Source of the DNA: Sabethes cyaneus
Taxonomy: Eukaryota; Arthropoda; Insecta; Diptera; Culicidae
Direction of reading: 5' to 3'
Length of the DNA stretch: 64,000 nt
Assembly (NCBI RefSeq): GCF_943734655.1
Contig: NC_071355.1
Coordinates: 241,173,183-241,237,182 of the forward strand
Under the pieces are notes generated by a model. The model was not told the DNA's origin, ran no database searches, and worked only from the letters and a program-made list of their open reading frames with translations. Both the position numbers and the translations under genes were made by a program. Below are positions 11,940 through 22,984 of this stretch, in pieces (the first letter of the stretch is position 1; every line of letters begins with the position of its first letter).

Positions 11940-12840
11940 AAGAAATGTAGAAGAAAAAACGGAAAAAGCACGAAGAAAAACGTGTCAAAAACTGGACAAA
12001 CAGGAAAGAAAAAAAGAAAAAAAAAACACTAGGGAGAAAAAGAAAGAGAGCGTGTGAGAGAGATGAAGAACTGGTCTAAGAGAAATAGTGGAAAAATGAA
12101 GAAGAGAAAAAGAAAGCAAAAGAGCAAAAAAAGAGGAGACTGGACAGAAAAAGAGAAGAACGGAACAGAAAAGAAAAAAATAAGAGAAAAGAAAGGAAAA
12201 CGAGAAAATAAAAAAAGTGAATGTGGACAAAACCGACAGAACAGGAGAAAAATATGATAGAAAAGATTGAAAAGAAAAAGAAAAAAATAGAAGAGCAGGA
12301 GAAACGTCGACAGAAAAAAGAAAAAGAAAATAGAAGAAAAGATGAAAACGGAAGACAGAAAGTGGCAAAAACCGAAGTGAAGAAGAGGAAAAATGAGGGA
12401 AAATCGGGCCAGAAATAGGAGAAAATGAGGAACAGTGGACGAAAAACGAAAGAAACAGGAAAAACGAGGGAAATGGAGGGAAGACTGAGTCGACGAAGTA
12501 AAAAAACGTGAGAGAAAAGGTGGGAAAACGTGACAAAACGTGACAAAAAGGGGAAAGCAAAACAGAAAACAAGTGAAATCCGATAGGGGAAACGAGGGAA
12601 ACGGAAAAAAATCAAACGGAATATAATAGGAGCGAGATGGGACAGAAAACGAGAAATGGGACAGAAAAAAAGAAAAAAACATGAATTTTTCCATGAAAAA
12701 GGGGCCATGAATCCATGAAGAACATGAAAAAAGGGCCCAAAATAGAATAAACATGACAGAAAAGAAAGAAAACCGGAACATCTAAAAACGGAAAACGAGA
12801 AAGGCACTGTGTGTGAACCGCAATCGCATAGCAACGAAGC
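11940..12840 (+). repeat. Homopurine (GA-rich) repeat, copy 2
   Basis: About 850 bp of A/G-rich plus strand. The block from about 12600 (ACGGAATATAATAGGAGC, then AAATAGAATAAACATGACAG) aligns with 9.58-9.78 kb in copy 1. The end (AATCGCATAGCAACG) matches the end of copy 1. Minus-strand open frames of 195-252 codons arise because a pyrimidine strand cannot spell stop codons. Confidence 0.75.
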
Positions 12841-13289
12841 CAGTGGCGACTCGTTCGCATGTTCAACCTGTTTATAGGACAGATAACAAAAGTCAACTGA
12901 ATAAAAATATTTTCGTCACTCATTTCGACACATTTAGCTACGAAGCTGATGAGTAAAATGTTCAACACGACGAGAGTGTTGGTTCAACGATCTCATTGAA
13001 CAGTCATATTAACACATTGTTCCCGGAGCTAATTCAGTAACAATGAAGGAGGTAAACAGAGAAAGTGAAACAATTGCTAAATTTTTTGCATTTGTTGGTA
13101 AAGCGATACCATTAAACAATTCCTTATCACATAATACTTGTGATGTTTTACAAAGTTACAAGCCTATATGCCATCCAAAGTCCGCTAAAGTGCTGCAGAA
13201 CCATCATCTGAAAGTGAGTCGTCAGAAGCCCCGTTGTTGAAGCGGATCTGTAACCAACATTATTCGGAAGGAAAGGAGTCAATCCGGTT
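12841..13289. other. No recognised gene
   Basis: A 65-codon open frame at 13043-13240 precedes the copia fragment, but I cannot tie it to Gag. Otherwise the stretch is unremarkable. Confidence 0.35.
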
Positions 13290-14250
13290 TAACACCTTCA
13301 GGAGACTTGGCCAGACGAGGATCTCATCCTGGAACTTGTCAAGCGAAAACTTGCCTGCTACCACTGCAAGAAAGTGGATCTCATGCAGAGAGATTGCCGA
13401 CAGCTTGCTGACAACGAAGCCTACAAAACCGGGAAAGCCATCATCGTCCAAGAAAGAAGTAAATCACACCTCCGTTTGATTTGCAATAGCTGACCAACCG
13501 CGGCACGAGGATCAAGGTGCGGACAAACCGTGGATTATGGACTCATGAGCGAGTAGCCACAGCGTTGCAAGCCAAGATTTATTTACGGAGCTCCACGAAA
13601 GCGAGGTCACACTTGCGGATGGGAAGCGAGTGATCGTCGAAGGAGAAGGCCCTGGTATAATCCAATGCTACAGCGACCAGGGATGATCGTGAGCAAGGCG
13701 CTCTACACAGCTAGGCTGGTGATGAACCATTTGGGTGTTCCCTCGTTGGTTGATTGAAAAATGCTGCGTGATGCGTGGCAACTACAGAGACTATAGGTTA
13801 CAGAGGCGACAAGGTACTCAAAAACCGCTAAATTTTGAATCAAAACGAAGAGTACCATCACAAATAAAGGCAGCAGTGTTCAAACAAGGCTTCTACTACC
13901 TGAATCAAGCAGCAATCAGTGGCACCGGAAATTCCTGCCACCGGCACCTGAACGCGATTTCCGCGATTTGATTTGCATGGAAGAAGTCGGTCGGACGTCG
14001 TCCGATACAAACGGAAATTTTGCTTGCGTCGGACCGACGCCGGGCGAAAAACTTTTACTGTGGGTAGCCGATTAGGAGACAAAAAAAGAAACGACACTTT
14101 ACACTCTTCAATAGAAAGCAAAGCGGAAGAACTACGGTTGGCTTCTCTTGAGAGGCCACATGGATTGCGGAGGGCAGTCTTTGCAAGTGACAGAATGACT
14201 GGATACAAAAAACAATCAAATGATATTTTTCGAAGCGCAAGTTGAATGCA
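13290..14250 (+). pseudogene. Ty1/copia retrotransposon Gag-Pro-pre-integrase fragment, multiply broken
   Basis: In the frame of 13356 a Gag tail reads WPDEDLILELVKRK and then a zinc knuckle, CYHCKKVDLMQRDC (13356-13397), in which the usual histidine is leucine. A stop follows CNS. Further on, WIMDS then a stop (TGA, 13546-13548) then ASSHSVASQDLFTELHE marks the protease: the catalytic DSG has become DS-stop by one base change. ADGKRVIVEGEG follows, as in copia proteases. Near 13916-13975, WHRK plus, in another frame, HRHLNAIS is the pre-integrase HHCC region with a frameshift. Integrase core, RT and RNase H are not found, and no LTRs are seen. The copy is clearly dead. Confidence 0.7.
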
Positions 14251-14304
14251 GAAAGCGCACGTACTCACGCAGTAACAGTCAACTTGCGATTCTTTTTTAA
14301 GCCC

Positions 14305-14530
14305 TGGTTCAAACCAGTTGAGATTATTTCAGTCCCACAACTGTTAGTACAATAGGAAGAAAGGATATAACAAGATCTAGAAAAGACGGAAAACGGGAAA
14401 GAAAACTCGAGTGAAAAACAACTGGAAAAACATGAAAATAAGAAAAAATGGGATAGAACGAAAAAAAAACGGATGTAAAAGGAAGAAAGTGGGAGCAAAA
14501 ACGAGAAAAAGAGAAAAAAATCAGAGAGGT
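14305..14530 (+). repeat. Homopurine repeat, short copy 3
   Basis: The sequence begins with the phrase CAAACCAGTTGAGATTATTTC shared with 10.27 kb and continues as A/G-rich DNA with GGATATAACAAG and GGGAAAGAAAA words like those in copies 1 and 2. Confidence 0.6.
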
Positions 14531-14604
14531 TGTGAACAAGACACGATCGCATGGTTGACGTAGAACTACGTAAGTCTCTTTGTTATATGATTTTGACTAT
14601 CTTA

Positions 14605-15385
14605 CTACAGTAAAGTAAGGCTCCATTGAATTATGAGAAGAGTTGAAAATATTTCGCTCCATTGCTAAACATTTCAAAGCATCAGTTATCATTAAAGTTA
14701 TACCGAAATATCCAAACCGAAAACTTAGAAAGGCATTTTCAAGAGCAAAACAGGAGAACTGAGTACATACATTAAGAAAACAGTTTGCTTAGACGCTTTA
14801 CAGTTTCTGAAATTGCAGCGAATTGTTTGATGAGAAAATTTAATTGTATCTTCAATTATTGTATTTAGGCTCTGAAAATTGTCCAATTGTTGATGGTTAA
14901 CAGAAGCCTGACGGAAAGGAAGCGTCTACGTCTACTTATTGCGGATGGCCAGCTGCAAGTGACGTTAATTCTGGTCGTTTTGTTGTTGCGAGCAGCATAG
15001 TTCCTGCCAATTCCAGAACTCAGCAGCCGTCTTACCTCGTGTTATGTACCAAAGCAAGCGACAAGAGTCGGTTCCGCCAATTTTTCATGGTCCATCATTC
15101 CATCATCTACGTTGAACAAAATGGAGCATTACAATTTCAGTCTGAACAAAAGAGCAAAGTTACCAGTGAGCCGTTCACCTTTTGCTGCCAAAAAAAAAAA
15201 TTTCGCTGCGTATTACTATAGCATTGGTGGTGGATAGATTTGTGTTGCTATAGAAAACCGAGTGAGAAGCCCTAAGTTCCATGTTTTCTAAGTTTCATCA
15301 ATTACCCAAAATCGTTCTTTTAAGAACGAACAAATCCTTATACGAAGATGCAAAAGATGTTACTAAAACTGCTAATACTATACTG
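14605..15385 (-). pseudogene. Histone-containing duplicated segment, copy 1 (H2A fragment joined to H2B tail)
   Basis: Read on the minus strand, the segment aligns over its whole length with 33285-34350 on the plus strand. It keeps a piece of histone H2A: CACTTGCAGCTGGCCATCCG encodes HLQLAIR, the H2A alpha-2/3 region. This is directly followed by AAGTAGACG, the end of H2B seen in the other copy, so about 290 bp containing the H2A C-terminus and most of the H2B remnant is deleted here. Beyond it lies a decayed histone-type 3' stem-loop region. Nothing is translatable as a histone. Confidence 0.7.
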
Positions 15386-18300
15386 CCATTTTATCTCCGC
15401 TTTTCTATTAAATTCGCGGTAGAACTCGAAAGGAATTCCAGTCCTGGTCGTTCAGATTTCTTTCGCCTTGTGACCTTCAAATAATCGCGATCCTGGAGTC
15501 TTGGCAACAATATTAGCTATGATATTACCCGGATTAGTTGTTTGTGTTCCATTGTATTTGGCAAGAGCCGCGACGCACACCCGTTCCTTCCCCATCCTTC
15601 CCGCTGAGCAGTTTGGGGAAGTATAAACCTGTGGAATATCTCATTGGTTCTCAGAAGCGAACCATCGCACTGTCAAAACTAACCATGCTCCCGAGCAGGG
15701 TTATTTTCGAAAAACCATCGAACTGTCAAATTTTAACCAAAAATTTTAAAATTTCGCGAAATGGTTCACAGCCTAAGAAAAAAAATACCAGTCCTAGTTT
15801 TAAGTAAAATTTCATATCGATTTTCCAGGATCGCCTCACCCAACCTTTTGACAGGGCACGCGAATGGGTACCCATGCATCCCACCCTGAACACACCCATG
15901 TTCGGTCACAGTGAACTTCGATCCAATTTCGAAGCGACAATCGACAAGGCTACTGGCATGGCGTGGCAAGGCGATCCACTTGCTATCGGCTAACCGACCC
16001 ATTCCTTCTCTAGGTAGGTACCTACGTGGACGTCCTTTTAGCAAAGCGCCGCTCGACTCGGGTGTGGTGGAAGATGTTCTCGATGATTTTACACTTCCTT
16101 GCACTCTGCACTCCGGCAGGCGGGGGGCGTCCGCTTCTCAGGGCCACCAAACAAGACAAGGATGTGAGCGAGGATACATATTTGTTTGTCTTTACAAATG
16201 AGCATGTGAGTGTGTCTTTTTATGTGCATGTGAATGTACCTACACGTAAGGGAAGGGGGTTGTAAATTGTTACAGAATCGGTGCGTTTCTGCTCCGTACG
16301 ACCATGATGATTGCTATTTACTTTCCATTTGAATTTAAAGCACGACTGACGTCGTCGGTCGTCGTGATTAGGAAAATTCAATTGGTCTCATGAATTTCAA
16401 ATGTTTTCAATTTCTATTGAAATTTGTTTGTGCTTGAAAATGAATTTGAATTTCACAAAAATGGTTTGTTCCGGTACTCGGACCGGTCATAAACCACCCG
16501 CGCCATTGAGGTCATTTCAAGGATTTATTTCCGAATCGCGTGTGCCTTGCTCGGGACAGCTGCAACCCCGAGATGAATGGCTGACAGCCATCGCCATCCA
16601 TGGTCGAAGCTGATCGATATTCCGACGAACCTTTAAACCGTACAAACGAACTTGCGGTCATTTCGGTTGTTCGGTTGCTGCAACTTTTGTCCGCGCTAGT
16701 AAATCGATTAATGAGTATCACGAGTGATTGGGTGAGTGAGGGTGGACCCGGGTCGTTCTCGTGCTCTCACCTCACCTTTTTTCGGTCGTTGTTCGTCCGT
16801 TAATTTTTATTATCACTTTTCAGTTTCATTATCGTCGCTATTGAGCTGCTAAATGAAGTAGTCATTCAGGGTCCGGTCCTTTGTTTCGGGCGAATTGTTG
16901 CTATCTTTATGACGAAAATCGATTGTCCGATTCCCATTGTTCTCCTTCGCCGTCTGTTTCGTTTTGGTCAACATCGGTGTAATTCCATAGTGCACTATGA
17001 CCATTTGCAGAAGAGTGTGTGTGGGTGGGTGGGTGCTGCCGTACATCACTATCTCAGCACCCTGACAGACGGAAGAAACGTGAAAAAGTTTCTCGTTTGG
17101 CAAACCCCTGCCCGGTTGCTTTGGTTAGAAACGAGGACAGTACGATGCATATTAAAACAGGATATGCAGCTGTTGTTTTTCTCGATGTTCAATAAATAAA
17201 TACGCTTGACCCTTGTCCACCGAAGGTGGTGTCGGTGTATGGGTTTGAATGGCACTCGTATCGAATCGACCTCTCCTGCCGATTGATTGCACTCGGGCAC
17301 GAGTTGAGCCACTCCACCAAATCGCATCAACCATCGGGGATGTGTAAGATGAATAAAATTCACACTTACCGGAATGGCTCTATTCGGGAAACGAGCAATA
17401 AGTCCGGGCATTGTCCTAGTTTTGTCCCGCAAGGACTCATCTTCCCCGGGCATCGATGACAAAGCACCGTTGTGTGCGATCATATTCATGGCTCTTTTAA
17501 GATCTTGCTTAAAATATGGCTCCATTGTGCTGACGAGCAATTTGGCCAATCGCAGCAAGCGGACGGTCACAGCACCGAGCACAGGCATGCAGCAGTATGT
17601 AAACCGTCCTCGTTCGTGAGTGTGGCGCAAGAACTGGGCAAGAAGACGTAAAAGCAAGAAAAATCGATATAATTTATCACCTCCTTGGAACGTGCCCGGT
17701 GCCACACACAAGCGAAGAGAAATGCGTTTGATTAAGGGAAACATCCTGAATTGGACAAAGAAAAACAGAACAGCTTCACGGCACAGCTTATGGGGCGAAT
17801 GAACATGAAATTTTCGAAGAATTATCAACACCTCACGCTGCTGCTGCTTTGGCTGCTGCTGCCGCTCGCTCGGTTTTCTGACGCACCCGACGACCTCCTT
17901 TCCGGCAGCACACAGCATCAGGCACGAGCCAAACTAACGAACGGGGAAACGCGATGACGACACGGTGTCATCCCTTTGTGGTACATCCCGGATCTGTCGG
18001 ATGGCATATGTGCTTGAACGGCGAGCAAGTTAAGGATGATGCGTTGTACCTCAATAGGTTAGGCTCGGTTTCATTCAGTACACTGCAATTTGTTGGTGAA
18101 AGGTTTTTCTTCACCCGTTTCAGTTTATAGCAAACAACCAACAAATTAAATGACTTCATAACGTTATACCCCGTACAGAAAATGTTTTTTTCTGAAAGAT
18201 TAGTTTTTTTAGAATTAGATTTATTGGACACGTTAGCATTTCGTGCAAACTTTGATAAACTAGATCACTATATTCGATATAAGTTTGTGATCATAGTAGA

Positions 18301-18599
18301 CAGTGTGTTTTTGGTAGCTGTTCTTCCATAGCAACCCTTTCACCGCCTACAAGTTTGTTTATTTATGAAATCGTTCGCAACCATTCAAATTGACATTCGA
18401 TCGCAAATTTGGTGTTTCACAATTTTAGTTTAACAAGATTAAGTAAAACTACGCTATCAATTAAAACAAGGATTTGCATGGCAGATGCGTGCAAAACTGT
18501 CCAAAAAAAGACTGTTCCGATAACAAAAGTAACCATCATTTCAGTTATAATGCAGTATTCAATTAAATGAAACTGCTGTCATCATTTTTTTCGGTATTA
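15386..18599. other. Non-repetitive DNA without a recognised gene
   Basis: The longest open frame is 289 codons on the minus strand (17049-17918). It contains no domain, signal or repeat that I recognise and overlaps other frames. The composition is GC-richer than the flanking transposon nests, and the stretch could be intron, UTR or regulatory DNA. Confidence 0.4.
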
Positions 18600-18815
18600 C
18601 GCGCGGAAGATTTCAAATGTTTGGCCCTTCTCTGGACCACAGAAAACGGATTGTGAAACCGTGGGTGGTCTTTCGATCAGAAAACTAGCTAAGGACGAAG
18701 GTATGAGCGCTGGAGCAGTTTAAACCACGCTGACGAAGTAAAAATAGTGCACTTTCGAAGATTCCTCGAGTCAGAGCCGGCGTTTCGGCTGGCAGACCCA
18801 TACAGTCGTCCGGTG
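18600..18815 (+). pseudogene. Possible mariner-type helix-turn-helix remnant
   Basis: The frame reading VGGLSIRKLAKDEGMSAGAV then a stop resembles the first helix-turn-helix of Tc1/mariner transposases (GLSIRKLAK pattern). After more than one frame change, RVRAGVSAGRPIQS follows. No catalytic domain is present, because LINE sequence begins about 30 bp later. Confidence 0.35.
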
Positions 18816-19385
18816 CTTTGCGATCAAGCGGTGTACAACACAATTGGCTTTCAGACCAATAAGTCTGATATCAACGCTCTTTAAGTTGATGGAGAAAATC
18901 ACAGATAACTATATCCATAACGAGTTTTAATGATTTAAACTCCCGGTTGCATGGAAATCAAAATGTGTGCCAACTCGGTAAATTTACGGAAACTGCACTG
19001 CACCGTGTAGTAACGTTTATTAAAAATTGAGACGGCACTTTGAGCATTCCTTGATATTCAAGGAGCATTCGATTATAACACGTCTTTCGTATACGGAATT
19101 GACCACACTAGAATGAACTGGATTCAAGCAATACTTTCGAGCAGAGAAATCACAGCATCATTGGGCTTGGGTGATACGTCGATTACGATTTCGGTGATCA
19201 AAGGATGTTCATGAGAAGTTCTCTACCCTCGCTTTGAATACCAGTGATCGACGTACTCCTCCATAAACTATCGTAGCTTGGTTTTGAGTGACTAAGCAAC
19301 AGGCCGGCGACGTAGAACTTATCGTCAGAAGAAAGTTTGACGTATACTGTCAAGTCGTATGTTAGGAGCTATAAACACCACCATT

Positions 19386-19491
19386 CCAAGTAACAATTTG
19401 GGCTTTATTACACTCTTATGATGGCATTTAGGATCAAAATTGGTCATGAAAACGGTCATAAGAGTACAATAAAACTCAGATTGTTGCTTGG
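19386..19491. mobile_element. Short inverted-repeat element (MITE-like), 106 bp
   Basis: CCAAGTAACAATTTGGG at the left end and its near-complement at the right end (ending TTGTTGCTTGG) form arms of about 35-40 bp that also share TTTATT and ACTCTTATGA. It interrupts the LINE frame. One arm of a related element lies near 8598. Confidence 0.65.
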
Positions 19492-19562
19492 GATGTTATG
19501 ATGCTAACAAGACGGACTTGATATAAAACCCGCAAAAACAGTCGTTATACCATACACTAGGT

Positions 19563-21737
19563 GAGTAATTCTCGCTGAAACGGGGCCACTACTGACACGA
19601 CGTTTTCAAATATTGGAATTTTTGCGCTTTTTTTCCATGTGTGGACTCATTACTGCGACCAGTATAGTTGATCTATTGTAATATCGCCCGGGTGTTTGCT
19701 GTATGACCTGCACTGCATTTCTTTTTGCTATAATCGCTATTGAGTGAGCGATATGCTTATTGAATTTTTTATGCGTGCTTGCGTGTATTGGGGTTTACCC
19801 TTCCTTCAAAGCTTGATCTACTTTACCCACTTATTCCTCGCTGCCAGCACTATCCCATATTACAGCCGTCCCTGGCGAGGACTCATTCGTACCTCTGACC
19901 AGTACACTTAACTATTGGAGGGACATTTGCACTGTCAAGAGGCTTCAGAGGGTAAATATAGAATTCAGCACGAAGGAAGGGTAAATGGAGGGGCCTGAGA
20001 ATAAACCCATGCTAAAGTCACTTGACATCGAATGGCTTGATTCTACTAAGATTCGAACCCACGACCACTCGCTTGTCAAAGCAGACTCGGTAACCTTGCG
20101 GCTACGGAGCCCCCCCTTGCGCTTAATTGGTTGAAAATGGTTAAAAAAATAAGAATTACACTTTTGATACCTCGAAATAGTGGACCCCTCGTTCGCCAAA
20201 AGGTTCAAAAAAAGTTGAATTTTGAGCAAACTTTGAGATCTATATCATATGATATTTCATAAATTTGCCATGAAACAACTAACAAATGGCCCGGTTCTGT
20301 AAAGAAGATGAACAGGGCTTTCAAATGGAGCAATAAATCGTCGTTTTCGCCATGAGCCCCCCAACCGATTTTTATTTTTAGACGCCCATTGGAAAACTGA
20401 GAAAAAATGCTACAAGAAACATTCATTAGATTGGGTGTGCAATGGCATTAACTAAATAAAACAACAAGTTATCTGCAGCAAGGTTCACAATTTTCATATA
20501 ATTAGGCCATTACAAATATTATATAAAGTTTTTGTCCTTCCGGTGTTCGGCCACTGAAGGGGGGGGGGCGAAAAAAACAAAGTAAATTTTTTAATCGAGC
20601 AAAAAAAAACATGGATTTTAAGAATTTTTATTTAAGGTTTAAACGTGAAAACCGAATCTGTTCTTGCTTATAATATATACGTTATTATTTTCTATGCAAA
20701 AATATACAAAAAAAAGAAAAAAACGAAGGAAAATTTTTTTGGACGATTTTCGGAAATTCTATTGTTCGAATTTCCATTTCTGTTTCGTGCTAGAAACGTT
20801 AATTCAACTCGGAGACTCATTTTTCAGACTGTAGAGCCCACAGACAATTGATTTTATAAAAAGAAATTTGACTCATATCCTACAAATTGTTTTTTTGCCC
20901 CCCCGATTTTTCAAGCCAATTTCCAAGGGGGGGGGGTGACAAAAACTTTAAATATGATTTGCAATGGCCTTATTGTGATATTTCCAAAATTTGCTATGAA
21001 ACCAACTACATACGACACAGTTATGTAAAGAGGAGAGATAGGCCATCTTGGATTTGGCCGCCATGTTGGATTTTATCAAAAAATCGCCGTTTTCGCCATG
21101 ATCTGCCTAACCGATTTTAATTTCAAGACCACCATTGGAAAGCTGAGAAAAATGCTGTAAGAAACTTTCATCAAGTTAGGTGTGCAATGGCATGAACAAA
21201 ATAGAACAATTAATTTTCTGTAGCAAGATTTTCCATTATATGAGAGTTGTAAAGCTTGATATAGATAATTAATTGTTTCCTTTATTTAATGCCACTACAC
21301 ATGTAATTTGATGAATGTTCCTTAAAGCATTTTTTCTCAACTTTCCGATGGTGGTCTTAAAATGAAAATCGGCGGGGGACTTATGGTGAAAACGGCGATT
21401 TTTCGATAAAATCCAATATGGCGACCAAATCCAAGATGACCGCCAAAATTTTTTTTACTCCATTTGAAAGCCCTGTTCTTTTTCTTTACAGAACCGGGCC
21501 ACTTGTTAGTTGTTTCATGGCAAATTTATGAAATATCACATGATATAGATCTCAAGGTTTGCTCAAAATTAAACTTTTTTGAACCTGTTAGGCCTTTTGG
21601 CGAACGAGGGGTCCACTCTTTCGAGGTATCAAAAGTGTAATTTTTATTTTTTAACAATTTTCAAACAAGTAAGTGCAAAAGTTCCAATATATGAAAACCT
21701 CGTGTCAGTAGTGGCCCCGTTTCAGCGAGAATTACTC
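19563..21737. mobile_element. Foldback element with long inverted arms and AGGT target duplication
   Basis: The ends are GAGTAATTCTCGCTGAAACG at 19563 and its exact complement ending at 21737. The flanking 4 bp are AGGT on both sides (19559-19562 and 21738-21741). The inverted arms extend inward for several hundred bp: 20145-20460 is mirrored by 21290-21650 (shared words CTCGTTCGCCAAAAGG, GGCCCGGTTCTGTAAAG, GCTGAGAAAAATGC). The middle (20950-21230) holds a further direct copy of the inner arm. No transposase is present. A SINE sits in the left arm. Confidence 0.85.
19630..20116 (-). mobile_element. tRNA-headed SINE, copy 1, with 8-bp target duplication
   Basis: Read on the minus strand it begins GGGGGGCTCCGTAGCCGCAA, carries a Pol III B box GGGTTCGAATC (20050-20060), has a roughly 350-bp non-tRNA body and ends in a short A run. 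TTGCGCTT flanks both sides (19622-19629 and 20117-20124). The uninterrupted partner arm of the foldback element (near 21660-21690) runs straight through the corresponding point, which shows the empty site. About 487 bp. Confidence 0.85.
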
Positions 21738-22499
21738 AGGTGAAGAAAACATACTATTACTTCCCCTATTCTAATTGGTGTCAGGCTAAGCTTTAATAAT
21801 GAAGCCAAACTCATCGGAATAAGTATGGATAAAAAACTGAACTGGGCTGCCCGCCCACCTAGATTATGGAGTTAAGAAAGCAACCCGTCGGAATCAAATA
21901 CAGGATTGTAGACCAAATGGTTCATCAGTTTATCTCCCCAAATCCTACCTAAAGTACCTAAAAACTACTCAACGTAACTCGTAGTGAACTACGCACAAAC
22001 AGGGGCTCCTAATTGGAAACTGTTCCGCTCTTTATCATTCAAATAATGCCGCCTTGTAACTCCGAACTTGCTCTGCAATTACGGGACTCTTGCTTTATCT
22101 ACGCATAACTTCTTCGGAAGTTTCCTTCCTAGATCCCAAATCCCGAAAGATGATCATTAAGACTGTTCCGGTGGCCTTTTAACCCAAAACCTTTCTGGCC
22201 TTCAAAAAAAGACCTCCCTGCTTGATCTGCGTAGGGGCACCCACGTTGTAATGCCAACTCTGCTTTGTGGTTCTGCCCCCCTGACGTGGTAGAAAACCTG
22301 GTTCGGCTGATCCTACAATGGTCAGAACGAAGGGGGTTCACTACAAGCGGCATCCTTCGGCGTCAGTATGAAATGTGGCGACCTCAGCGACTAACGTTAT
22401 GAGAAAACACATGAAATCAGCAACAAGAATGCTGGAAAATTCAAAAAAATTGGCCCAAAGTGGTAAAAACTGTCGAAGGTAGCATCAGATACTAGTTAT

Positions 22500-22775
22500 C
22501 AGCAGAAAGAGTTGCTATAGTGGACTCTCGGAAAAATGATGAGCGGATCGGTGAACAAATTGAAAAAAACCTGAACGAGCAGTGGAAGCACATCCAGAAC
22601 ACGATTAGTACTACAGAGTGCCAACGAGTGACTGATGAAAAGAATTGAGTCAGAAGTCACATATTGGCTGCAACTGTGACACGCCTGAGCAGAGAGAGAT
22701 ACCGAGATGCTGGAGCTAGACTTCACCGTCGTAAGAAAGGTCAGCACTTGGATTGAGGTACAATACGAGAAACTT
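22500..22775 (+). pseudogene. RTE-type LINE relic A, linker between endonuclease and RT
   Basis: The frame reads ECQRVTDEKN, a stop, VRSHILAATVTRLSRERYRD, which matches the linker of the RTE at 34.9-36.7 kb (DCQRVTDEKNQARSRMLTAA). It is cut by a TTAA-flanked MITE and then by a CR1/Jockey-like LINE before the element resumes near 24985. Confidence 0.65.
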
Positions 22776-22781
22776 CTTTAA

Positions 22782-22908
22782 CCCTTAAATGCGCAATGTT
22801 GCTTTAAAACAATATAGTGAAAAACATCCCCAAAGTAAATTATGTTTACCGCTTTTAGAAAAGTAAGTTTTTTTTAGAATGATTTTTTTCAGCGTGCGCA
22901 TTTAAGGG
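22782..22908. mobile_element. piggyBac-type MITE, 127 bp, TTAA flanks
   Basis: TTAA at 22778-22781 and 22909-22912 flanks perfect 14-bp inverted termini (CCCTTAAATGCGCA, and its complement TGCGCATTTAAGGG). TTAA duplication with CCC-type ends is the hallmark of piggyBac-superfamily mobilisation. There is no coding capacity. Confidence 0.8.
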
Positions 22909-22984
22909 TTAATACGATCAACGGAATCATGAACGGAACCGTGCTAACTCCTGAGAGTTGTCTCTTTTAACTGTTACATTTAAG

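Larger units (their letters stand above)
18845..22390 (+). mobile_element. LOA/R1-like LINE reverse transcriptase relic, split by nested insertions
   Basis: Left part, in several frames: RPISLISTLFKLMEKI, a GKFTETALHRVVTF block (fingers), and DIQGA/DNTSFVYGIDHT remnants of motif A. An RNLSS-type region follows and then NKTDLI-stop-NPQK. After the foldback element the frame resumes at 21742 with RK, then IGISMDKKLNWAAH (the LDKKLNW block before the thumb) and YGVKKAT. The join at YTR | RK across the foldback element shows the insertion site directly. Many stops show that this copy is old. Endonuclease and ORF1 are not seen. Confidence 0.7.

Noticed and set aside
11985..12834. Minus-strand open frames of 195-252 codons that look like membrane proteins
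   Set aside because: Same cause as above: homopurine repeat on the plus strand, three overlapping frames with the same biased composition.
17049..17918. 289-codon minus-strand open frame
   Set aside because: No domain, signal or codon pattern that I can support; overlaps other frames in a GC-richer stretch.
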